From contig CAMWNG010000008.1 in the NCBI GenBank assembly GCA_947175575.1, positions 1-50,206 of the forward strand: DNA of 50,206 nt. Reading direction: 5' to 3'. Positions 32,650 to 41,681 of the stretch are shown here, piece after piece. The position numbers and the translations under genes are program-made. The DNA comes from an uncultured Bacteroidales bacterium. GTDB lineage: Bacteria > Bacteroidota > Bacteroidia > Bacteroidales > Muribaculaceae. Position 1 is the stretch's first letter, and the number at the start of each line of letters is the position of its first letter. Under the pieces are notes generated by a model. It did not search any database, was not told the DNA's origin, and was given only the letters and a program-made list of their open reading frames with translations.

Positions 32650-34797
32650 TTATTTTGTTCTGGCGGATTGGTCTTCTTTTGATGCACGCCAAACATTGCT
32701 GACTTTGTCTCGTCCGAATCTATAACTTATTCCAAACTGTACATAGGCTGTGTGCGCGTTGAATTTCTGGCGAATATTGTAATTGGAGTAGTGTTCTTTT
32801 GATCTTGTCTTATTCCATCCGAAAATGTCATTTGCTTTCAATTGCAGACTGAGGCGATTGTTGAGCAGGATATAGCGGAGAGAAAGGTTGAACAGTTGGA
32901 AAGATTCATAATCGATCAAGTTCTGCTGCCATGGGAAGAAATGGGTAAACTGGGCGGCGAATATCAAAGTTTTCGGTCTGTTAAGCATGATATTGGTTGA
33001 AACTTCAAATTTACCCGACCAATCGTTCATGTTACTGATTTTGAAGTCCGGCACATCGCTACGGGAGGATGTGCGAAACACCTCTCCTCCTACCTTCATT
33101 TCCCATCTGCCAAAGAATGTGCGTTTGTAACTCGCATACAGTCCGGTCTTATTTGTAGAAAGACAATTATATGGCCGTGTACCAATAACGCCGCTTTCCT
33201 CAAACCTGCGGATATATCCGACAGCATCGGATGCAAATGACGTGTACAACACTGCATAAAGTCCTCCCAGTCCGTAGTAATTTATCTCGCCATTATTATA
33301 CACTGTCGGTTTCAGGGTCGGATTTCCGGCGGCATACTCGTCTGTAGTGGAATAATATTTGAAAGGGTCAAGCTCCCAAAGGTTGGGACGACCAAGCCCC
33401 TTTGAGTAACTGATGTTGAACGAGCCGATACGGTTTTTGTTCCACGATATATTAATTGAAGGAAACAGATGTCCGTAATTGTCACGGTCGACGTGCGCAG
33501 CTGTATGTTGCACGCCTTTCGTGCGTGTAAACTCATACCTAAGTCCTGCTTTAGCCCAGAAACCAGCGCCAAGCGGACGTGAAAGCGTAAGATAGGCAGC
33601 GGCCACGCGTTCCGCATAGTCAAACATATTCGATACCTTATTCGACTCGGAGCTATTACCCGCCATATACTGCATAAAGTTGTCGGAAGAATTGAGAATA
33701 TCTGTATAAGCGACACCGGTTTCCATCTGAGCCCAACTGAAAGGCAGTTTGAAATCGGCTTTTCCGCTATGAAAACGATAAATGTTTTTTCCGTCTTCCT
33801 TCACGCCATAATCCTCAACATCATTGCTATACACTGTGGTAATGTCAGAGAAGACCGGGCTATGACGGTTGAAATAATTATAGGTCAACTGCACAGATTC
33901 ACCTTTGGCGCCGAAAGTCCAGTCGTAAAACCCTGTAAGAGTCAGCGCTTCATTTGGTCTGGATTTTGTCAATGATTTCGAGGACGAATCATATCCTCCA
34001 TACTCGGTGAAGTTTGTCCCGTTGCTCGATACCGACTCGTAATTGTAATTTGCAATCACGCCGATATTCATATCCGGGGTAAATTTATATCTCAACAGAG
34101 CATTGAAACCGACATCAAACAGATGCGATTCAGTCTTAGTCAAGGACAGGCGGGAGGGGGAACCGTCCAAAAACGAATATTCCATCTCGTTGTCGTTGGT
34201 CGTGTAGTAATTTGACACATTTGCATCAAACGACATATCCCATTTTCTCGCGTTGTGACTTATGCTTCCGCTGAAATATTCGCGCAGCTTGTCTCCCCGG
34301 TTCAATGAACCATACACGCTTCCCTTGGTACCCAGTGTTTCATTCCGTGTGGTAATTGAAATATACACAGTGTTAGGTTCTGCCGCATAACGGGACGGAG
34401 GTGATGTCAGCAACTCGATTTTCTCGATATCTTCAGCGCGCATGTTTTGCAGACGCATCGACATTGCAGATGCGCTAAGTTCCATCAGAATGCCGTCAAT
34501 TATATAACGGACATTGCTCTTGCCTGCTACTGATACTGTCCCGTTATCAACCGCAACACGAGGTACGCGATCAAGTATGTTTACTCCATCAAGGCCTTTT
34601 GCATAAGGATCGTTCTTAACAAGATATATGAGTTTCCCGTCCTGCTGCTTTATAACCGGGCGTTTTGCCACAACGACAACCTCGTTAAGTTCAAGTTCCC
34701 GCTCCCAACTCGTGGAGACGGAATCGTTGTTTTCCTGAGCGGACAGACACATAGGGAGCGTCGCCACTCCCAAGAGCAGCATGCGAAGTATATACAT
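32650..34797 (-). CDS. Outer-membrane β-barrel receptor-like protein (TonB-dependent type)
   Basis: The 715-residue product has a signal peptide (MYILRMLLLGVATLPMCLSAQ). The plug-like region follows immediately: ELNEVVVVAKRPVIKQQDGKLIYLV, then VNILDRVPRVAVDNGTVSVAGKSNVRYIIDG and EDIEKIELLTSPPSRY. The remainder is a β-barrel with alternating aromatic strands, ending near YVQFGISYRFGRDKV plus a short tail. The usual N-terminal carboxypeptidase-regulatory-like domain of this Bacteroidota family is absent, and no SusD partner is adjacent. The substrate is unknown. The 198 bases upstream of the gene (34798-34995) hold no gene I can support; a possible -7 TACGTTTG lies at 34921-34914 on the minus strand. 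Confidence 0.88.
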   Translation of the reverse strand: MYILRMLLLGVATLPMCLSAQENNDSVSTSWERELELNEVVVVAKRPVIKQQDGKLIYLVKNDPYAKGLDGVNILDRVPRVAVDNGTVSVAGKSNVRYIIDGILMELSASAMSMRLQNMRAEDIEKIELLTSPPSRYAAEPNTVYISITTRNETLGTKGSVYGSLNRGDKLREYFSGSISHNARKWDMSFDANVSNYYTTNDNEMEYSFLDGSPSRLSLTKTESHLFDVGFNALLRYKFTPDMNIGVIANYNYESVSSNGTNFTEYGGYDSSSKSLTKSRPNEALTLTGFYDWTFGAKGESVQLTYNYFNRHSPVFSDITTVYSNDVEDYGVKEDGKNIYRFHSGKADFKLPFSWAQMETGVAYTDILNSSDNFMQYMAGNSSESNKVSNMFDYAERVAAAYLTLSRPLGAGFWAKAGLRYEFTRTKGVQHTAAHVDRDNYGHLFPSINISWNKNRIGSFNISYSKGLGRPNLWELDPFKYYSTTDEYAAGNPTLKPTVYNNGEINYYGLGGLYAVLYTSFASDAVGYIRRFEESGVIGTRPYNCLSTNKTGLYASYKRTFFGRWEMKVGGEVFRTSSRSDVPDFKISNMNDWSGKFEVSTNIMLNRPKTLIFAAQFTHFFPWQQNLIDYESFQLFNLSLRYILLNNRLSLQLKANDIFGWNKTRSKEHYSNYNIRQKFNAHTAYVQFGISYRFGRDKVSNVWRASKEDQSARTK

Positions 34798-34995
34798 TTT
34801 TATATAATTTGGAGTTAATTAGAATGGTATCAATGGTCACTTATAAAGAGACGTCAGCTGATGATTCTATTATCCGTTTCCATTGCTTACACTATAAATA
34901 CGTATCGACGGATCAAACGTAACAGCGTACATCAAATTTTTCACGACACTTGTTGTTATTTGATGATTATACGACTCGCACCGGGCATAGAAATC

Positions 34996-35038
34996 AAACA
35001 GTTCGCCGCGTGCCAATGCGACACGCGGCGAACTGTTT
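34996..35038 (-). terminator. Terminator after the MscS gene
   Basis: A perfect 17-bp stem has arms 34996-35012 and 35022-35038 and a 9-base loop, 19 bases beyond the minus-strand stop codon. Confidence 0.85.
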
Positions 35039-35057
35039 ATGGCAAAGCCAGAATACT

Positions 35058-36425
35058 TTATGCCTTGGGGGTATCCGTGGCCGGAGCGGCAGCGTTTGTC
35101 TTCGGCTGCACGGGAGCGGCACCCGGAGCTGCCTGATCAATGGTAAGGGAGCCGGACGTGTAGATACTAAGCCCGAAGTCGGGAATCACCACGGCGAAAT
35201 GCTCCATAATGGCGCTTTGGATGGCCTCGTATGAGTTCCAGTCGGTCGTATCGGTGAAGGCATAGAAGTCGACAGGAATACCGTTGATCGTAGGATCAAG
35301 TATGCGCACGAGCACCTGACTACCCGAACTGAGCAACGGCGAATTGAGGAGATACTGACAGCAGTAGGCGCGGAACAATCCGAGATTGGTCTCCACGGTG
35401 CCGTTGACCGGACGTATTCCCGTTCCGTAGGCCACTTCCTTATTATCCTTCTGCAGTGAATCTACAAATTCTTTCATTTCGGGGTATTTTGCCACGATTG
35501 AGGCTGTAAGTTCCGGGGTCAGTCGAGTCACGGTGGGCGTGTCGATGGTGAATGTGCGTGTGAAGCGGCGCGCACCATATTCCTTCATGCCACGGTAGTT
35601 TTGGAACGAACCGGACACCAGCGTGTACGGCGGCACGGTCACTATGGTATTGTCGAAATTCTGGATCTTTACAGCCGACAGAGAAACATCCATCACGGTA
35701 CCGTTGGCCGGGGTACCGGGCACAACGATCCAGTCGCCGACATGGAGCATATCATTCTGCGACATCTGGATGCCGGCCACGAAGCCCAGAATCGAGTCCT
35801 TGAAAATAAGCATCAGGGCTGCGGCGAATGCGCCGAGGCCTGTGAGCAGATAAGCGGGGGACTTGTCGACGATGATCGAAATGGCGATTATCACAACCAC
35901 AATCCAGAGGATTCCCAGGCTGATATTCAGTATTCCTTTGATGGGCAGCCCTTTGGTGTTCTCCCGGCTATTGTATCGGAAGAATATGAAACTTCCCACC
36001 GCACTCAGCCCGATTCCGAGAGCCACCACCGCGTATGCCGCGGTAAAGCGTTCGAGAAGCTCGAGCAGATGATTCCCGCGGTTGAAAGCTATGGGCAGGA
36101 AACCCATGAAGACAAGCGGCGGTATGAATTTGGCGCATTTTGAAATCACCTTATGGTCAAGAATCTGCTGCCCAAGCACGCTGTGTTTGAGGCTCACGAG
36201 TTTACGCACAGCGGCGATCACCAACCATTTGATGCACATGCCCACGGCGATGGAGACACACATGATCAGTGCCACGTAAATTATCTCGACCACAACCTGA
36301 TTGTGGCCAAGTCCGAATATATCAAGAAACCGGTGTATAAGATTCAGCAACCATGTGCCAACGGCATGCGAGGGTATGATTTTCCCGGCCGGCAATACTT
36401 TCGTAACGTCTGTAACTTGACTCAT
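35058..36425 (-). CDS. MscS-family mechanosensitive ion channel
   Basis: The product is 455 residues from ATG at 36425; the frame extends to a GTG at 36485, but the extra residues look non-coding. About five membrane helices lie between residues 45 and 215. The pore-lining helix and following β-domain are evident in LLTGLGAFAAALMLIFKDSILGFVAGIQMSQNDMLHVGDWIVVPG and NGTVMDVSLSAVKIQNFDNTIVTVPPYTLVSGSFQNYRGM. The protein is longer than E. coli MscS (about 286 residues), with an extended C-terminal domain and a low-complexity A/P/T tail. It releases solutes on osmotic downshock. It is monocistronic with its own terminator. No TAnnTTTG promoter was found upstream. Confidence 0.93.
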   Translation of the reverse strand: MSQVTDVTKVLPAGKIIPSHAVGTWLLNLIHRFLDIFGLGHNQVVVEIIYVALIMCVSIAVGMCIKWLVIAAVRKLVSLKHSVLGQQILDHKVISKCAKFIPPLVFMGFLPIAFNRGNHLLELLERFTAAYAVVALGIGLSAVGSFIFFRYNSRENTKGLPIKGILNISLGILWIVVVIIAISIIVDKSPAYLLTGLGAFAAALMLIFKDSILGFVAGIQMSQNDMLHVGDWIVVPGTPANGTVMDVSLSAVKIQNFDNTIVTVPPYTLVSGSFQNYRGMKEYGARRFTRTFTIDTPTVTRLTPELTASIVAKYPEMKEFVDSLQKDNKEVAYGTGIRPVNGTVETNLGLFRAYCCQYLLNSPLLSSGSQVLVRILDPTINGIPVDFYAFTDTTDWNSYEAIQSAIMEHFAVVIPDFGLSIYTSGSLTIDQAAPGAAPVQPKTNAAAPATDTPKA

Positions 36426-36577
36426 AAATGTGAGGAATTGAATTAGTCGTTGAAAAATGCTTTTTAGATATAACCCGACAGACACTCAAATCGTTCAGAC
36501 CGCATAGCGAAAAAGCAAAAAAATCGCCGGGGTCAAAAAAAATAGCTGAAAAATTTCCGTAATTGCAAAGAATATAG

Positions 36578-36585
36578 TACCTTTG
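36578..36585 (+). promoter_or_regulatory. -7 element for acpP
   Basis: TACCTTTG at 36578-36585, 97 bases before the acpP ATG. There is no good -33 at 19-21 bp. Confidence 0.65.
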
Positions 36586-36594
36586 CAGCGCAAA

Positions 36595-36633
36595 AGAATG
36601 TGGCAACGGTGCCCCGGGCACGAAAAACATTCT
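36595..36633 (+). other. Nested hairpin in the acpP leader
   Basis: The outer stem AGAATGT (36595-36601) / ACATTCT (36627-36633) encloses an inner stem GTGCC / GGCAC (36609-36613, 36617-36621). It lies at the expected 5' end of the acpP mRNA and could stabilise or regulate it. Confidence 0.45.
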
Positions 36634-36681
36634 AAAATGCTTTAACCGAGATAATTATTAATAACATTAATAAAAACAATT

Positions 36682-36918
36682 ATGTCTGAAACTGCAAACC
36701 GCGTGGTGGCAATCATCACCGACAAGCTGGCTCTTTCGCCCGATCAAGTTACTCCCGAAGCATCGTTCACCACCGACCTCGGCGCTGACTCTCTGGACAC
36801 CGTTGAACTCATCATGGACTTCGAAAAAGAATTCGATCTCTCGATTCCCGACGAAGACGCTCAGAACATCAAGACCGTCAAGGACGCTATCGACTACATC
36901 GAAAGCCACAAGGCTTAA
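36682..36918 (+). CDS. acpP: Acyl carrier protein
   Basis: This 78-residue acidic protein has the phosphopantetheine attachment motif [12 protein letters not shown] with Ser37. Length and composition are normal for AcpP. It carries growing acyl chains in type II fatty-acid synthesis. fabF follows 143 bases downstream, after a hairpin at 36969-37008. Its leader is AT-rich near the start codon. Confidence 0.98.
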   Translation: MSETANRVVAIITDKLALSPDQVTPEASFTTDLGADSLDTVELIMDFEKEFDLSIPDEDAQNIKTVKDAIDYIESHKA

Positions 36919-36968
36919 GTTGTCGACAGCCGACAATCAGTCACTATCTCCCTCCTCATTAAGTCTCT

Positions 36969-37008
36969 AACCCCCTTCGCCGCGCACATCGTGCGCTACG
37001 GGGGGGTT
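36969..37008 (+). terminator. Hairpin between acpP and fabF
   Basis: A stem starts AACCCCC and ends GGGGGTT, with an inner GCGCAC / GTGCGC stem and ATC loop. It may partially terminate acpP transcripts or stabilise their 3' ends, giving more acpP than fabF mRNA. Confidence 0.6.
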
Positions 37009-37061
37009 GACCATATCTCAGCCAGAGGCTTTTTTCTGACCAGTATCTTATCATTTAACTT

Positions 37062-38327
37062 ATGGAATTAAAACGTGTAGTAGTTACCGGCATGGGTGCT
37101 GTCACCCCGCTGGGCAATGACGTGGAAACCACCTGGACCGCAGCCATCAACGGCGTGAGCGGTGCCGGACCCATCACCCACTTCGACGCATCGTTGTTTA
37201 AAACACAGTTCGCCTGTGAAGTCAAAGGCTTCAAAGCCGAAGATCACTTCGACCGCCGCAAAGAGCGTCAGCTCGACCTCTATGCCCAGTATGCTCTCGT
37301 GGCAGCCCGTCAGGCCGTATCTGACGCCGGACTCCCCGACGACGAGAATCTCAACAAAGACCGTGTGGGTGTCATCGTAGCTGCCGGTATCGGCGGTCTC
37401 CACACCTTCGAGGAAGAAGCCGGATACTACGCCAAAAACGAAGAAAAGGGTCCCAAATACAATCCTTTCTTCATTCCTAAGATGATCGCCGACATAGCCT
37501 CGGGCCATATCTCCATGGAATACGGCTATCACGGCCCCAACTACGGCGTGGTTTCAGCTTGTGCTTCATCCAATAACGCCATCATCGACGCTTTCAACCT
37601 CATCCGCCTCGGCAAAGCCGACGTGATGCTCACAGGAGGTGCCGAAGCTGCAATATATCCCGCCGGTGTGGGCGGCTTCAACAGCATGCACGCCCTCTCC
37701 ACCCGCAACGATTCTCCCCAGACAGCCTCGCGCCCCTTCTCCAAGAGCCGCGACGGATTCGTGATGGGCGAAGGTTCCGTGGTGCTCATCCTTGAAGAAC
37801 TCGAGCATGCTCTGGCACGCGGCGCCAAAATATATGCCGAAGTGGCCGGCGGCGGCATGAGCGCTGACGCTCACCATCTCACCGCCACCCATCCCGAAGG
37901 CCTCGGTGCCATCCTCTCGATGCGCAACGCGCTTGAAGACGCCGGCATGAAGCCCGAAGACATCGACTACATCAACGTACACGGCACATCGACCCCTGTG
38001 GGCGACGTGTCCGAGGTAAAGGCCATCCAGCAGGTGTTCGGCGACCACGCACGTAACCTCAACATCTCATCCACCAAGTCAATGACCGGTCACCTCCTCG
38101 GTGCCACCGGCGCACTTGAAGCCATGTTCTCGATTAAAGCCGTCGAGAACGACATCGTACCTCCCACCATTAACCACGAAGAAGGCGACGAAGACGAGCA
38201 GATCGACTACTCTCTCAACTTCACCTTCAACCGCGCACAGGAGCGTCCCGTACGCGCCGCCCTGTCCAACGCATTCGGCTTCGGCGGCCACAACGCAACA
38301 GTGATCGTCAAGAAATTCGAGAAATAA
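37062..38327 (+). CDS. fabF: β-ketoacyl-ACP synthase II
   Basis: The 421-residue product begins ELKRVVVTGMGAVTPLGNDVETTW, typical of FabF. The catalytic Cys is in VVSACASSNNAI, the two His in NVHGTSTPVGD and MTGHLLGATGA. The C-terminus SNAFGFGGHNATVIVKKF is a hallmark. It extends acyl-ACP by condensation with malonyl-ACP. It follows acpP, the usual bacterial order. Confidence 0.98.
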   Translation: MELKRVVVTGMGAVTPLGNDVETTWTAAINGVSGAGPITHFDASLFKTQFACEVKGFKAEDHFDRRKERQLDLYAQYALVAARQAVSDAGLPDDENLNKDRVGVIVAAGIGGLHTFEEEAGYYAKNEEKGPKYNPFFIPKMIADIASGHISMEYGYHGPNYGVVSACASSNNAIIDAFNLIRLGKADVMLTGGAEAAIYPAGVGGFNSMHALSTRNDSPQTASRPFSKSRDGFVMGEGSVVLILEELEHALARGAKIYAEVAGGGMSADAHHLTATHPEGLGAILSMRNALEDAGMKPEDIDYINVHGTSTPVGDVSEVKAIQQVFGDHARNLNISSTKSMTGHLLGATGALEAMFSIKAVENDIVPPTINHEEGDEDEQIDYSLNFTFNRAQERPVRAALSNAFGFGGHNATVIVKKFEK

Positions 38328-38353
38328 ATTCTTTCGACCTCAAGCCATATCCG

Positions 38354-38386
38354 AGGCTGCCGACCCGTCGGCAGCCTTAATTTTTT
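38354..38386 (+). terminator. Intrinsic terminator after fabF
   Basis: A perfect 10-bp stem AGGCTGCCGA / TCGGCAGCCT with a CCCG loop, followed by a T-tract at 38381-38386. Confidence 0.92.
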
Positions 38387-38518
38387 GTCTGCATTCAACA
38401 GATCTGTTTATGTATTGCTACACCGAAGAACCGGCGAAGGACTCGGGCAGTTCACCGTTTTTTGGCGAACAGCGAGGTTCTATAGGTAAATGACATCGGG
38501 GTTTAAAAATAAATTGAT

Positions 38519-38526
38519 TAACTTTG
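38519..38526 (+). promoter_or_regulatory. -7 element for the LytS/LytTR operon
   Basis: TAACTTTG at 38519-38526, only 15 bases before the ATG. The -33 side is AT-rich without a clear TTTG. Confidence 0.6.
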
Positions 38527-38541
38527 CTTCCGTAAGTTGGA

Positions 38542-39558
38542 ATGAAAAACCTGCCGAAATATATAGATATCGCCTTCTGTCTGCTGGTGCTGCCGGCCAT
38601 GCTGTTCATGTTTCCGGTGGAGCGCTGGTATCATAATTTCCAAACTTATATGGTGTCAATGGTGGCCTGGCTGTACTGTCTTTATTTTATCAACCGCACC
38701 CTCACTGTGCCTTGCCTTTTCAAGAGCAAAAAGATGCGACTGGCCGGAATAGGCATCATTGTGGCGTCGCTTTTCGTCACATACTGTTTTTCGGCGATAT
38801 CGCTTTTCAATCCCCCGCCACATAAGTTCCACGACGGCTACACGCGCCTGCTGCCTATGGTGAAGCCTTATCAGCAGGCTGTATGGTCGCTCTTCATGAT
38901 CGTCGAGGCTTTCAGCTTCGCTGTGGGGCTTTTCACGCAGACCGAGGTGCAGCGCACGCGCCGGCGCGAAGTGGAAGCGCAACGCGACCGCGCGGAAATC
39001 GACCTGTACCGCGCGCAGATAAAGCCGCACTTCATGTTCAACACGCTCAACTCGCTTTACGGGCTGTTTCTCACCGGCAACGCCAACGCCCTGCCGTCGC
39101 TTGAGAAATTCATCTCCATGATGCGTTACATCCATACCACCGCGTCGCACACCGAATCCGTATCGCTGTCTGAAGAAGCCGACTACATTCAGCAGTACGT
39201 CGAACTACAATCATTGAGGCTCAACGATAAGACGAAAGTGGCGCTCAACATCGACATAGCCGATAAATCGCTGCGTGTGCCACCGATGCTTCTGGTCACC
39301 TTCGTTGAAAACTGCTTCAAACACGGCGTCTCGCCTGTGGAGGAGAGCACGATTACCATCTCTCTCACGGAACGCGACGGAGTGCTTGAATTCCGTACCT
39401 GCAACCGTATGTTTCCCAACCGCCGCGTGGGTGAGCACTTGGGCATCGAAAACTGTCGCAAGCGCCTGAACCTCAGTTATCCGGATTCACACCGGCTCAC
39501 AATTTCAGATGCCGATAGACTTTTCGGTGTGGAACTCATAATAAATCTTACGAAATGA
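38542..39558 (+). CDS. LytS-type sensor histidine kinase
   Basis: This is a 338-residue protein. Four membrane helices lie in residues 8-132, with no extracellular sensor domain of any size. A short coiled linker follows, then the His_kinase (PF06580-type) motif AQIKPHFMFNTLNSLYGL with phospho-acceptor His163. The ATP-binding domain shows PPMLLVTFVENCFKHGV (N-box) and a late GEHLGIENCRKRL (G-box). It passes phosphate to the LytTR regulator encoded next, with which it overlaps by four bases. The ligand is unknown. Confidence 0.94.
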   Translation: MKNLPKYIDIAFCLLVLPAMLFMFPVERWYHNFQTYMVSMVAWLYCLYFINRTLTVPCLFKSKKMRLAGIGIIVASLFVTYCFSAISLFNPPPHKFHDGYTRLLPMVKPYQQAVWSLFMIVEAFSFAVGLFTQTEVQRTRRREVEAQRDRAEIDLYRAQIKPHFMFNTLNSLYGLFLTGNANALPSLEKFISMMRYIHTTASHTESVSLSEEADYIQQYVELQSLRLNDKTKVALNIDIADKSLRVPPMLLVTFVENCFKHGVSPVEESTITISLTERDGVLEFRTCNRMFPNRRVGEHLGIENCRKRLNLSYPDSHRLTISDADRLFGVELIINLTK

Positions 39559-40268
39559 TACATTGTGTGGCCATCGATGACGAGCCCATAGCGCTCTCTA
39601 TCATTAGCGAATATGCCTCGCGCTACGGTAATATGGAGCTAAAGTGCTTCACCTCGCCCGTGGAAGGAATGGACTTCATCCGGGACACTCGACCGGATGT
39701 GGTGTTCCTCGACATCGAGATGAACTCGCACAACGGAATCGAGCTTGCCAGAGAACTGCCTGAAGGAACGACTCTTATATTCACCACTGCATACGCGCGC
39801 TACGCACTCGACGGATTCAATGTCAACGCTGTCGATTTCCTGCACAAGCCCATATTTTATCCGCGTTTCGTTCAGGCTATGGACAAAGCCCGCGCATGGG
39901 TCGATCGCGACCGCCCGGCAGCTTCTCCGGAGTGCATCACGCTCAAATCCGGACACCGGACAGTTGTGGTAGGCCTTGATTCGATAAAACATGTGGAGGC
40001 CATGGACAATTATGTAAAAGTGTACCGCAAGGACCTTCCCATGGTGGTCTCCCAGATCACGATGAAAGAAATGGAATCGATGCTTCCATCTGACAGATTC
40101 GTGCGCGTGCATCGATCGTTCATCGTGTCGCTGAAGGCTGTCGAAAGTTTTTCAAACCGAAAGATACAGATAAGGGGAGTGCAGATGCCCATACCCGTGG
40201 GACGGACATACACTGATTCGGTTCGGGCAGCTTATGAACGCTTCGGATCGGAGAGACGGCCGGATTAA
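39555..40268 (+). CDS. LytTR response regulator
   Basis: This 237-residue protein has a receiver domain (residues 1-120) with acidic pair Asp8-Asp9, acceptor Asp53 in VVFLDIEM and Lys in FLHKPI. Residues 135-235 form a LytTR DNA-binding domain (SIKHVEAMDNYVKVYRKD, FVRVHRSFIVSLKAVESF). It is translationally coupled to the kinase. Its stop codon interlocks with that of the convergent aldo/keto reductase gene through a shared TTAA at 40265-40268, with no terminator between. Confidence 0.95.
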   Translation: MIHCVAIDDEPIALSIISEYASRYGNMELKCFTSPVEGMDFIRDTRPDVVFLDIEMNSHNGIELARELPEGTTLIFTTAYARYALDGFNVNAVDFLHKPIFYPRFVQAMDKARAWVDRDRPAASPECITLKSGHRTVVVGLDSIKHVEAMDNYVKVYRKDLPMVVSQITMKEMESMLPSDRFVRVHRSFIVSLKAVESFSNRKIQIRGVQMPIPVGRTYTDSVRAAYERFGSERRPD

Positions 40269-41665
40269 GCCGGATTTTGCTTAAGCGACTCTACGTAGCG
40301 GTCAATACGGTGTAATTCCTTGGGAATATCGATCGACTGCGGGCAGTGCGGAGAACATTGGTTGCAGCCTATGCAATGGCTGGCCTGACGAAGCCGCGGA
40401 ACAGAGCGGTCGTATCCCACCAGGAAGGCCCGCCGTGCTTCCGCGTAATTGGACGCCTGGGTACCTTCGGCCACATTTCCCTGATTTACACATTTATTGT
40501 AGTGGAGCAGAATGGCCGGAATATCTATGCCGTAAGGACATGGCATACAATATTTACAGTCGTTACAGGCTACGGTGGGATATTGCACCATCAGATCGGC
40601 CGTGTCGTACAGGAACTGCATCTCATCATCGTTGAGTGGGACAAGCGGCGAGTAGGTATGCAGATTATCCTCCAGATGCTCCATGTATGTCATTCCGCTC
40701 AGCACGGTCAGCACTCCGTGATGTGTACCGGCGTAACGGAACGCCCACGATGCCACACTTTTCTCCGGCTCGCGTTGCTTCAGGCGCGCTGCGATATGAT
40801 CGGGCACGTTGGAAAGCCGGCCGCCGAGCAGGGGTTCCATGATTATGGCCGGAATACCGCGTTTTTCAAGTTCGCCGTATAGATACTCCCCGTCTGTATT
40901 CCGGGGATTGAGCTGTTTGGCATGTTTCCAGTCAAGATAGTTCAGCTGTATCTGTACGAAATCCCATTTGTATTTGTCATGGTTTGCCAACGCCCAGTCA
41001 AACACGGCTATCTCTCCGTGATACGAAAAGCCGAGATTGCCGATGCGGCCGGCTTCACGCTCCGCCATCAGAAAGTCAAGCATACCGTTGTCGATATAAC
41101 GTGCGCGAAAATCATCCATTCCGTTTCCGCCACCGATGGAGTGCAGCAACATATAGTCGATGCGATCCGTCTGCAATTCCTTGAAAGATTTGTGATACAT
41201 AGCCATTGATGCCTCGCGGCTCCACGTCTGCGGAGCGAAATTCGATAGTTTGGTGGCTATGTAATACGACTCGCGCGGGTGGCGTGAGAGGGCTATGCCT
41301 GTGGCTCGTTCCGAGAATCCCTTGCAGTAGGCGGGTGAAGTGTCGAAATAGTTGACACCGTGCGCTATGGCCGTATCGACCAGCCGGTTCACCATTTCCT
41401 GATCAATGACATCCTCACCCTCCTTATCTTCGGAGCGGACAGTCGGCCACCGCATGCAGCCATAGCCGAGTATAGACACCTTCTCTCCGGTCTTGGGATT
41501 GATGCGATAGGTCATCGAACCCTCGGCGGAGTCGCCGGAAGCCGCGCTTCGGGCTGCATCGTTTTCTGCTTCAGAACGGCATCCGGTCAGCGCGAGCGCT
41601 GTCAGTCCCGTTCCGAGGCCGAGCCGTTTCATAAAATCGCGACGTGTGATCTTTATCTTTTCCAT
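40265..41665 (-). CDS. Exported iron-sulfur aldo/keto reductase (Tat-lipoprotein-like)
   Basis: The product is 466 residues from ATG at 41665; the longer frame to 41770 runs into the preceding gene. The N-terminus KITRRDFMKRLGLGTGLTALALTGC is a twin-arginine signal with a lipobox-like Cys29. The aldo/keto reductase barrel has the full tetrad by position: Asp108, Tyr113, Lys139 and His175. The C-terminus carries ferredoxin-like cysteines: CNDCKYCMPCPYGIDI and CIGCNQCSPHCPQSIDI. NAD(P)H is not available outside the cytoplasm, so electrons probably come via iron-sulfur proteins. The upstream NapH-NapG-like gene (16-base gap) is the obvious donor. The substrate is unknown. Confidence 0.9.
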   Translation of the reverse strand: MEKIKITRRDFMKRLGLGTGLTALALTGCRSEAENDAARSAASGDSAEGSMTYRINPKTGEKVSILGYGCMRWPTVRSEDKEGEDVIDQEMVNRLVDTAIAHGVNYFDTSPAYCKGFSERATGIALSRHPRESYYIATKLSNFAPQTWSREASMAMYHKSFKELQTDRIDYMLLHSIGGGNGMDDFRARYIDNGMLDFLMAEREAGRIGNLGFSYHGEIAVFDWALANHDKYKWDFVQIQLNYLDWKHAKQLNPRNTDGEYLYGELEKRGIPAIIMEPLLGGRLSNVPDHIAARLKQREPEKSVASWAFRYAGTHHGVLTVLSGMTYMEHLEDNLHTYSPLVPLNDDEMQFLYDTADLMVQYPTVACNDCKYCMPCPYGIDIPAILLHYNKCVNQGNVAEGTQASNYAEARRAFLVGYDRSVPRLRQASHCIGCNQCSPHCPQSIDIPKELHRIDRYVESLKQNPA

Positions 41666-41681
41666 GTTTTCAGGCGGGGGA

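Noticed and set aside
34861-35136. 91-codon plus-strand frame between the barrel and MscS genes
   Set aside because: It overlaps a perfect terminator hairpin and the MscS C-terminus, and has no family resemblance.
38409-38492. 27-codon plus-strand frame between fabF and the LytS gene
   Set aside because: It has no ribosome binding site or promoter and no conserved pattern I can recall; too short to support.
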